This document shows, one piece after another, positions 6,707-12,337 of a stretch of 16,438 bases of DNA (position 1 is its first letter; each line of letters opens with the position of its first letter). The translations under genes and the position numbers were made by a program. The notes under the pieces were generated by a model. The model saw only the letters and a program-made list of their open reading frames with translations, was not told where the DNA came from and searched no databases. Origin of the DNA: Candidatus Gribaldobacteria bacterium (GTDB lineage Bacteria; Patescibacteriota; Minisyncoccia; Minisyncoccales; CG1-02-41-26); contig JAPLWD010000054.1 in the NCBI GenBank assembly GCA_026396775.1, forward strand, positions 1-16,438. The letters run 5' to 3'.

Positions 6707-7129
6707 TTATTCAACACTAACCCCCATATTTTTAGCGGTTCCAGCTACAATTTTAATGGCTCGATCAATGTCTTTAGTGTTTAAATCGGGCAGTTTCTTT
6801 TCGGCAATTTCGCGCAATTGAGCTTGGGTAATTTTGCCCACTTTCTTTTTATTTGGTTCGCCTGATCCCTTGGGAATGCCTAAAATCTTTTTAATCAACT
6901 CTGAAGTTAAAGGGGTTTTGAGCTTAAATTCAAACGAACGGTCTTGGTAAATTCTTACTTCAGCCGGAACAGTGCACTCTCCCATCGCTCTTGTTGCCTC
7001 ATTAAACTTAGAACAAAAATCACCGATATTAATACCGTGAGGCGCCAACGATGGGCCAATTGGTGGGGCCGGAGTAGCCTTGCCAGCCTTAATATTAATC
7101 TTAACAATTATTTTTAACTCTTTTGCCAT
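6707..7129 (-). CDS. rplK: 50S ribosomal protein L11
   Basis: The 140-aa product is L11, which binds the GTPase-associated region of 23S rRNA. KINIKAGKATPAPPIGPSLA and HGINIGDFCSKFNEAT are the N-terminal domain signature. YQDRSFEFKLKTP, KGSGEPNKKKVGKIT and DLNTKDIDRAIKIVAGTAKN form the rRNA-binding C-terminal domain, and the end MGVSVE is complete. Length is standard. It follows secE and nusG as in the classical cluster, separated from nusG by 71 nt containing a long palindrome. rplA, normally next, is absent: a hairpin and an unrelated small gene follow. There is no SD before the ATG. Confidence 0.98.
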   Translation of the reverse strand: MAKELKIIVKINIKAGKATPAPPIGPSLAPHGINIGDFCSKFNEATRAMGECTVPAEVRIYQDRSFEFKLKTPLTSELIKKILGIPKGSGEPNKKKVGKITQAQLREIAEKKLPDLNTKDIDRAIKIVAGTAKNMGVSVE

Positions 7130-7138
7130 AACTTATCA

Positions 7139-7190
7139 ACCATTAAGCAATTAACTAATTAAATTTTAATTGGTTAACTATGTTAAATGG
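7139..7190. repeat. AT-rich palindrome in the nusG-rplK gap
   Basis: The core 7151-7162 pairs with 7166-7177 (12 bp with one mismatch, a U-G pair in one RNA sense), loop of 3 nt. Flanking CCATT (7139-7143) and AATGG (7186-7190) extend the inverted symmetry. It lies between two genes of one operon and has no clear T-run, so it may be an mRNA processing or stability hairpin rather than a full terminator. Confidence 0.45.
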
Positions 7191-7200
7191 TTTTAATTAA

Positions 7201-7746
7201 TTACATTTTTTTGATTTGCAGTGAATCAACTTCCACGGGGGTATCTCGTCCAAAGATATTAACCAAAACTTTAATTTTGCCTCGGTCTTCGTCAACTTCG
7301 GATACCTTGCCTTCAAAATCTTTGAATGGCCCATCAGTTAATTTTACTAAAGATCCAATACTAACATCAATTTTATACTGAGGCGAATCCACGCCCACTC
7401 TTTTCTTTAAAATATCAATTTCCTCCATTGATACTGGAATTGGGATAGTGCCTGCCCCAATAAATCCGGTTACTCTAGGGGTATTTCTAGCCACGTACCA
7501 TGAATCATCCGTGACTATCATTTCCACAAAAACATACCCAGGGTAAATTCGTTCTTCAATGACTTTGCGTTTGCCATTTTTAATTTTAATCTTTTTTTCT
7601 TTAGGCACCAAAACACTGAAGATTTTATCTTCCATCCCCAAGCTATCAATTCTTTGTTTTAAGTTACGAGACACGGCCTCCTCTTCCCCAGGATAGGTAT
7701 GCAAAACATACCAGTTACGGCCTTGTTCAATTCTTTGTTTTGCCAT
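7201..7746 (-). CDS. nusG: Transcription termination/antitermination factor NusG
   Basis: This 181-aa protein binds RNA polymerase to modulate pausing, Rho termination and coupling to ribosomes. The NGN domain (about 10-105) contains NWYVLHTYPGEEEAVSRNL, ERIYPGYVFVEM and PRVTGFIG. The KOW domain (about 127-165) contains GSLVKLTDGPFKDFEGKV, and the end ISFG-equivalent NIFGRDTPVEVDSLQI is complete. Length is typical. The ATG lies 9 nt after the secE stop with no SD. Confidence 0.98.
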   Translation of the reverse strand: MAKQRIEQGRNWYVLHTYPGEEEAVSRNLKQRIDSLGMEDKIFSVLVPKEKKIKIKNGKRKVIEERIYPGYVFVEMIVTDDSWYVARNTPRVTGFIGAGTIPIPVSMEEIDILKKRVGVDSPQYKIDVSIGSLVKLTDGPFKDFEGKVSEVDEDRGKIKVLVNIFGRDTPVEVDSLQIKKM

Positions 7747-7755
7747 AATTAAAAT

Positions 7756-7932
7756 TTAGCGTATTAAAACTCGAAAGAAAATAGCATCTAATATACCTAA
7801 AATCATAGCTACGCCTAACGAAATACCAATAACTAAAATAGTGTAATTAATGGTTTGCTCTCGGCTTGGCCAATCCACTTTTTTGGCCTCAACCCCTACC
7901 TCTTTAAAGAAATTTGTAATTTTATTCGCCAT
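7756..7932 (-). CDS. secE: Preprotein translocase subunit SecE
   Basis: This 58-aa single-span SecE clamps SecY in the SecYEG channel. The cytoplasmic N-terminus MANKITNFFKEVGVEAKKVD leads to WPSREQTINYT, the conserved amphipathic W-P segment. One transmembrane helix follows (ILVIGISLGVAMILGILDAIFF), then VLIR. An in-frame ATG 45 nt upstream (7977) would add residues translated from a terminator hairpin, so the ATG at 7932 is chosen. Only a weak purine stretch (AGAAAG) precedes it. The gene lies upstream of nusG and rplK in the classical order and is preceded 16 nt upstream by an intrinsic terminator. Confidence 0.93.
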   Translation of the reverse strand: MANKITNFFKEVGVEAKKVDWPSREQTINYTILVIGISLGVAMILGILDAIFFRVLIR

Positions 7933-7948
7933 ACTTTCTTTTTGTTTT

Positions 7949-7972
7949 AAAAAAAGCCCTCTCGGGGGGCTT
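7949..7972 (-). terminator. Intrinsic terminator/possible attenuator directly before secE
   Basis: Minus-strand AAGCCC, 7-nt loop, GGGCTT, then a run of seven T (7955-7949). It ends 16 nt before the secE ATG at 7932. It could end transcripts from the gyrB side. The short distance leaves no room for a separate promoter, so transcripts entering secE probably read through it. Confidence 0.65.
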
Positions 7973-8036
7973 GTCAACTATCACTTTTAATATACCCCCA
8001 CACCTCACCTTTGTCAATAAATATATTGTTACCTTG

Positions 8037-8095
8037 TTATTGCGAGGAGTGTAGTCATCCGCCAACTGGCGGAGGCAAAAGGACGAAGCAATCTC
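8037..8095. repeat. Nested interspersed repeat upstream of secE
   Basis: The outer halves ATTGCGAGGAGTGTAGTC (8039-8056) and GACGAAGCAATCTC (8082-8095) resemble the widespread bacterial element with arms ATTGCGAGG and GCAATCTC. A second, self-complementary unit, TCCGCCAACTGGCGGA (8058-8073), sits between them. Translations of such elements give spurious plus-strand ORFs here. Confidence 0.6.
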
Positions 8096-8106
8096 TACCA
8101 TCCAGC

Positions 8107-8112
8107 ATTATA
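8107..8112 (-). promoter_or_regulatory. Possible -10 box for the secE-nusG-rplK operon
   Basis: A consensus TATAAT on the minus strand with no convincing -35. It would start transcription near 8100 and give a leader of about 170 nt that includes the nested repeat and the pre-secE terminator. It overlaps the region of the plus-strand -35 box. Confidence 0.3.
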
Positions 8113-8119
8113 CATAAAC

Positions 8120-8149
8120 TTGACAACCGCTTTTTAAAAATGCTATTAT
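8120..8149 (+). promoter_or_regulatory. Plus-strand sigma-70 promoter
   Basis: TTGACA (8120-8125), 18-nt spacer, TATTAT (8144-8149). A consensus -35 and near-consensus -10 predict a start near 8156, immediately upstream of a hairpin terminator. It is the only convincing plus-strand promoter I see in the window. Confidence 0.5.
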
Positions 8150-8155
8150 TAAGTC

Positions 8156-8213
8156 ATCACGAAGGGGAAAAGTCCTTAAGATTCGTACTTAGGGCGACAC
8201 CCCTTTTTGTTTT
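8156..8213 (+). ncRNA. Candidate short noncoding RNA ending in an intrinsic terminator
   Basis: Downstream of the plus-strand promoter, AAGGGG (8162-8167) pairs with CCCCTT (8200-8205). An inner stem CCTTAAG (8174-8180) pairs with CTTAGGG (8188-8194). TTTTTGTTTT (8204-8213) follows. The implied transcript is about 58 nt and almost all terminator structure. No ORF with an SD fits, and it matches no riboswitch or tRNA I know. It may be a small RNA, a terminated leader, or a remnant of inserted DNA. Confidence 0.35.
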
Positions 8214-8249
8214 ATACGGGCGGATAAATCCCAACTGCTTCGAAAGGAG

Positions 8250-8399
8250 TCATTTTTTTCTCCCAAGTTTTATTGCTAATTGGTTCAGGAAATCCAAATA
8301 GCTTCTAAATCTCGCAAAATCTAATTTCCATCCCAAAGCCAAAACCCCCAAATTTAAATTTTGACTATCAATAAACGCATAATTGTTAGCTTTTCGCAT
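8250..8399 (-). pseudogene. Truncated NYN-domain (LabA/DUF88-type) protein
   Basis: From ATG 8399-8397 the first ~35 residues (MRKANNYAFIDSQNLNLGV, then LALGWKLDFARFRSYL) look like the start of a NYN/PIN-like ribonuclease-fold protein common in CPR genomes; the aspartate in FIDSQN is the first catalytic acid of the fold. The frame then changes to unrelated sequence (DFLNQLAIKLGRKK) and stops at 49 aa, against about 150-200 in intact members. Neither other minus-strand frame downstream restores the family. It starts 5 nt after the stop of the 145-aa gene, so it was once the next operon gene. Loss probably came from deletion or insertion near 8295, where the repeat/small-RNA stretch begins. Confidence 0.6.
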
Positions 8400-8404
8400 T
8401 GCAA

Positions 8405-8842
8405 TTATTTTTGAAAATCTAAGATTAAATCTTCCAATCTGCCGTAGAACTTTTGAGGCGGCCATTTGCTACCAGGCTTTTGTTTTAATAACCCACCATT
8501 AATTTTAGCATCTGGATTGATTTTCATTTTTTGAGCCAGCTCTTTTAGGTGAGCGAAAAATACCTCTTCAGCTTTTTTGTTAATGCAAAAATCATACCCA
8601 ACATAAAAATAAACATCGCCATCGCTATCTATAAAACCCCTTACATTATCCCTTAAAAATTCTTCGTCATTATCATTTTGTATCCAGCCCTCTTTCTCAA
8701 ACCAAGCTGCGTGAGAATCAGATAAATTTGGTTTGGCAATATATAAAACATTGTCCTTGACACAAAACATTCTTCTGCTTCCATGAAAATTCTTTACTTC
8801 TTTATTTTCAATAATGCCATATTTTTTCTCAAATCTATTCAT
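8405..8842 (-). CDS. 145-aa uncharacterised protein
   Basis: I recognise no family. The product begins MNRFEKKYGIIENKEVKNFH and has beta-rich stretches (RMFCVKDNVLYIAKPNL; FIDSDGDVYFYVGYDFCI), a helical segment (AEEVFFAHLKELAQKM) and a C-terminal GSKWPPQKFYGRLEDLILDF. It has no signal peptide, membrane segment or obvious catalytic motif and is probably a small soluble alpha/beta protein. It begins 8 nt after the gyrB stop with no SD and ends 5 nt before the truncated NYN gene, so it is in the gyrB transcript. Composition and lack of SD match its neighbours. Confidence 0.7.
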   Translation of the reverse strand: MNRFEKKYGIIENKEVKNFHGSRRMFCVKDNVLYIAKPNLSDSHAAWFEKEGWIQNDNDEEFLRDNVRGFIDSDGDVYFYVGYDFCINKKAEEVFFAHLKELAQKMKINPDAKINGGLLKQKPGSKWPPQKFYGRLEDLILDFQK

Positions 8843-8850
8843 AAAACAAA

Positions 8851-11800
8851 TTAAATATCCAAATTTTTCACTTGTTTAGCGTGTACCTGAATAAATTTCT
8901 TTCTCGGGGCTACTTCCGAGCCCATTAAAACATCAAAAATATGATCGGCTTCTTTGGCGTCATCAATGGATACTTGCAATAAAATTCGATTTTCGGGGTT
9001 CATGGTTGTTTCCCACAGCTGTTCGGGGTTCATCTCTCCCAAGCCTTTATAACGTTGAATAGACACTCCACTAATTTTATCAACCACCACCACTTCTTCC
9101 CCACCTTCAGTGGATACTTCGCCCTCCGCTTCCGAAGTATCTACGGCTTCAGCTTGTTTAGCACTTTTATTTTTTTCTTCTTTAATCGCTGCTTTTTCGG
9201 CTTTGTTTTTTCTAAATTCGCTCAAAATTACCTCTTTATCCTCATCAGTGTAAGCATAGTACATTTGTTTGCCTGCTTGAATTTTATACAACGGTGGTTG
9301 AGCGATATATAAATAGCCCTTTTCCACTATTTCTTTAAAATGCCTGTAAAATAAAGTCAAAAGCAAAGTTCGAATATGTGAACCGTCCACATCAGCATCA
9401 GTCATTAAAATAATTTTATGATATCTTAATTTAGCTACATCAAAATCTTGAGCAATCGCCGTGCCCAAAGCAATAATTAAGTTTTTAACTTCTTGCGAAG
9501 CTAACATTTTATCTAACCGAGCTTTTTCCACATTTAAAATCTTACCCCGCAACGGTAAAATCGCCTGAAACCGCCGATCCCTCGCCATCTTTGCTGAATT
9601 ATGCACAAACACTCCACCAGCTAAAGCAAAATTATTGGTTCCCTCAACCTCTAAATCATAAACATCCACTTTCTTATTAACCATTTCAATTCTTTTGATC
9701 TTATGGTTATAGTTTTTAACAGCTTCACAAAGCCCAATCTCATCACTATTAAAAAACCTTTCTAAAACCGTACTATATTTTAAAGCATTTTTATTGCTTC
9801 TTTCTATTCTCAACTCTTTATACTTAGCTAAATCTATCTCACCAGTCTTTTCTAAAATTTCTTTTAGTAGTTTCAGGGAATTATCTAAATAAGTTTTATC
9901 ATAGGCCATTTTTCTTTTGGCTCTAAATTCAGTTATCCACTGCTCTTTAGTTTTTTGGCTTCTCCATTGCAAAAGCTCAAAATTATCCCACTGATCCTTA
10001 GCCATTTTAGAAAATTCTTCTTTTCTATCAGGATTATTTTTAAAATATTCTCTAACCTTTTCTGATTGGATTTTCCTGTTCTCTAAATTTCCCCAATACC
10101 TTTTTTGCTGATTGTTTAAATTTTCATTATTCTTTTTGCGATACTCATCGTTTGAGTTATAGAAAGACAAAAACTTTTCAACCATAAAACTCTTATACTC
10201 TTCACTTTCCCATTGCTTTTTCGCCCGTTCGCTCAACATCTTCCGCATTGCTGGCTCCAACATTATCCGACTAATTTTTTCCCGGTATTCTTTTGATTGA
10301 TGAGTTTGCCTTATCTTAGCCAGTATTTCTGGTTTTGATAAATTTTCTCGCCCCAATGTAGCATGAAAAATTAAATGTTCCATTTTTTCCATTCTGCAAA
10401 GATTGTCTGGATTATTATTTAATTTATTATAATCTTTATGATGAATAACAGAATTGCTCTGTTTTTGGTAAACCTTTTTGTCTAAATTATATCTATCAGC
10501 TAAAAGATGAGTAAAAATCCACTTATGAGTCTTTGGGCAAAATGTCATTTCGTAACCGTCAATCGTAATCAAGCCACCTTTTTTGGCAATTCTCTGATGT
10601 AATGGCATCAAAGAGTCTTTTTTGGAAATCTCTTTAGCTTGTTTGTATTCTCCGTTTCTCATCATAAACTTATGATCTGGAGTGCAAATAATTTCCTCAT
10701 TATTGTCTAAAACAATTTTAATCACTTCTACTTGTTGTTTTGTTCGTCTAACATTTTTAATTTCGCCAACCCCAATAAATCCATCTTTTTTAATGGTATA
10801 GCAATAATTTCTTTTACCAATCTGTTCTTCTTTAATAAGCTCAAAAAAAGATAAATCTCGTCCATCAACCAAGGCAACCTTTGTTTCTCCGAAGAAGCAT
10901 CCTCCGGCCGAATCGCCTTCCACAATGTAGATTTCGGAGTCGCTGGCTGCTTTGTTTGAGCAATCAGCTAGCTTGCCAGGCAAAGTCATACCATCTAACA
11001 CGCCTTTTCTTAACACCGTAGCTCGAGCCGCTTTAGCTGCTCGTCTAGCTCTAGCCGCCAATAAACAATTATCTAAAATAGAACGAGCCTCGGAGGGATT
11101 TTTTTCTAGAAAGTCAGCTAAAGCTTCAGCTGTTATGCTTTCCACCGCGGTTTTGGCTTCCACATTGCCTAATTTAGCTTTAGTTTGCCCTTCAAATTGT
11201 GGGTCTTTAATTTTCACGGAAACCGCTGCCACCAACCCCTCTCGCACATCATTACCCATCAAGTTTTCATCCTTTTCTTTTAAGTAGCCATTTTTACGGG
11301 CATAATCATTTAAACATCTAGTTAAAGCGGTTCGAAAACCAGTTAAATGAGTGCCACCTTCGGGATTATAAATATTATTCACTAAAACATCTTCTCGTTC
11401 ACCCTTAACATAAAAAGCGTTTTCGTGATGCGTTTCGTTGTCTCCAATTAAATGCCTAACATAAGCTTTGAGCCCACCCTCAAAATAAAAAGTATAAGCA
11501 AAGTTAGGCTTAACTCTTTCGTCTTTAATAATAATCTGAACCCCAGGAGTTAAGTAAGACTGCTGGCGAAGATGGCTTAAAATTCGCTTTAAATTAAAAT
11601 TGGTATCTTTAAAAATTTCTTGATCCGGTTCAAAAGAAATAGTTGTTCCGGTTTGGTCACAAGTGCCAATTTTTTTCACTTTAGTTACCACCAAACCCTT
11701 GGCATATTCTTGAGCATATTTTGAGCCGTCTCGACACACTTCAGCTTTCATATGCTTAGTTAAAGCACAAACCACCGAAACACCCACTCCGAGTAATCCG

Positions 11801-12177
11801 CCCGAAACCTTGTAGGCTGCCCCACCAAATTTACCGCCAGCGTGTAAAATCGTCATTACGGTTTCTAAAGTAGACAAGCCGGTTTGCGGATGAGTTTCTA
11901 CGGGAATACCTCGGCCGTCATCAGTCACCATTACCTTATTGCCCTCCATAATTGTAAGTTCAATTTTATGGCAATATCCGCCCATAGCCTCGTCTAAACC
12001 GTTATCCACAATTTCCCAAATTAAATGATGCAAGCCGTCTGGGCCAGTTGAGCCAATATACATCCCAGGCCTTTTACGCACAGCCTCCAAGCCCTTCATT
12101 ACATAAATATCCTTAGCTGAATAATCGCTAGTTTTCGCCTTTTCGCTTTTTATTTTTGTCTCTTTTTTGTCTACCAT
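8851..12177 (-). CDS. gyrB: DNA gyrase subunit B precursor containing an intein
   Basis: The 1108-aa precursor splices to a 674-aa GyrB, the ATPase/TOPRIM subunit of gyrase that introduces negative supercoils with GyrA. The GHKL ATPase domain (20-240) has WEIVDNGLDEA, VTDDGRGIPVE and KVSGGLLGVGVSVVCAL. The transducer domain has QTKAKLGN (Gln331, Lys333). TOPRIM begins YIVEGDSAGG (ending 426), is interrupted by the intein (427-860), and resumes SAKMARDRRFQAILPLRGKI and MTDADVDGSHIRTLLLT. The tail QRYKGLGEMNPEQLW...FIQVHAKQVKNLDI is complete. A Lys/Ala/Glu-rich linker (about 985-1033) is longer than usual. The normally invariant GLHGVG reads GLLGVG. No SD precedes the ATG. Confidence 0.97.
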   Translation of the reverse strand: MVDKKETKIKSEKAKTSDYSAKDIYVMKGLEAVRKRPGMYIGSTGPDGLHHLIWEIVDNGLDEAMGGYCHKIELTIMEGNKVMVTDDGRGIPVETHPQTGLSTLETVMTILHAGGKFGGAAYKVSGGLLGVGVSVVCALTKHMKAEVCRDGSKYAQEYAKGLVVTKVKKIGTCDQTGTTISFEPDQEIFKDTNFNLKRILSHLRQQSYLTPGVQIIIKDERVKPNFAYTFYFEGGLKAYVRHLIGDNETHHENAFYVKGEREDVLVNNIYNPEGGTHLTGFRTALTRCLNDYARKNGYLKEKDENLMGNDVREGLVAAVSVKIKDPQFEGQTKAKLGNVEAKTAVESITAEALADFLEKNPSEARSILDNCLLAARARRAAKAARATVLRKGVLDGMTLPGKLADCSNKAASDSEIYIVEGDSAGGCFFGETKVALVDGRDLSFFELIKEEQIGKRNYCYTIKKDGFIGVGEIKNVRRTKQQVEVIKIVLDNNEEIICTPDHKFMMRNGEYKQAKEISKKDSLMPLHQRIAKKGGLITIDGYEMTFCPKTHKWIFTHLLADRYNLDKKVYQKQSNSVIHHKDYNKLNNNPDNLCRMEKMEHLIFHATLGRENLSKPEILAKIRQTHQSKEYREKISRIMLEPAMRKMLSERAKKQWESEEYKSFMVEKFLSFYNSNDEYRKKNNENLNNQQKRYWGNLENRKIQSEKVREYFKNNPDRKEEFSKMAKDQWDNFELLQWRSQKTKEQWITEFRAKRKMAYDKTYLDNSLKLLKEILEKTGEIDLAKYKELRIERSNKNALKYSTVLERFFNSDEIGLCEAVKNYNHKIKRIEMVNKKVDVYDLEVEGTNNFALAGGVFVHNSAKMARDRRFQAILPLRGKILNVEKARLDKMLASQEVKNLIIALGTAIAQDFDVAKLRYHKIILMTDADVDGSHIRTLLLTLFYRHFKEIVEKGYLYIAQPPLYKIQAGKQMYYAYTDEDKEVILSEFRKNKAEKAAIKEEKNKSAKQAEAVDTSEAEGEVSTEGGEEVVVVDKISGVSIQRYKGLGEMNPEQLWETTMNPENRILLQVSIDDAKEADHIFDVLMGSEVAPRKKFIQVHAKQVKNLDI
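9598..10899 (-). mobile_element. GyrB intein with HNH homing endonuclease (GyrB-a type site)
   Basis: Residues 427-860 (434 aa) interrupt the conserved SAGG/SAK junction of the TOPRIM domain. Splicing residues are intact: Cys427 as first residue (CFFGETKVALVDGRD, block A), TPDH with Thr499 and His502 (block B), VDVYDLEVEGTNNFALAGG (block F) and GVFVHN ending His859-Asn860 (block G), with Ser861 as +1 nucleophile. Between the splicing halves lies VIHHKDYNKLNNNPDNL (His579/His580, Asn592) then HLIFH, an HNH-type nuclease core. Helical repeats resembling NUMOD DNA-binding segments (QTHQSKEYREKIS, KKQWESEEYKSFM) follow. From memory, sequence and length closely resemble the Synechocystis GyrB intein. 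Inteins of this kind spread by homing. Confidence 0.93.
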
Positions 12178-12226
12178 ATTAACAATAAAATTTTTAATTC
12201 TTAATTTTTAAAACCTTACATCCCCC

Positions 12227-12304
12227 GTCATTCTGAGCCAGCAGGCGAAGAATCTCTTGTAGAACTTAGGTCTAGATTCTTCGGACTAGTGTCCTCAGAA
12301 TGAC
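12227..12304. repeat. Palindromic interspersed repeat between pheT and gyrB
   Basis: The outer arms GTCATTCTGAG (12227-12237) and CTCAGAATGAC (12294-12304) are perfect 11-bp inverted complements. The inner arms GAAGAATCT (12247-12255) and AGATTCTTC (12274-12282) are perfect over 9 bp. It belongs with the repeats at 4285 and in pheT. It lies in the 160-nt gap between two minus-strand genes and lacks a T-run. The rest of the gap (12178-12220) is AT-rich with no clear promoter. Confidence 0.8.
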
Positions 12305-12337
12305 AATCTAAGATAAGTAACATAAGACCTACCGCAT

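Noticed and set aside
7949..7977. TTGACA at 7977-7972 as a secE promoter
   Set aside because: The only possible -10 at 17-20 nt is the T-run of the terminator (TTTTTT to TTTAAA), and the spacer is the hairpin stem, so the terminator reading is simpler.
8181..8245. GATTCGTAC and GCTTCGAAAGG as T-loop parts of a tRNA
   Set aside because: No acceptor stem, anticodon arm or correct T-loop consensus can be built on either strand.
8011..8301. 96-codon plus-strand ORF
   Set aside because: It is a translation of the nested repeat, the plus-strand promoter and the terminator region; no SD or domain, and internal signals contradict coding.
10952..11287. 111-codon plus-strand ORF and other long antisense ORFs (e.g. 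15797-16156, 4663-5049)
   Set aside because: These are shadows of gyrB, pheS and deoC; they have no SD and low-complexity or unnatural composition.
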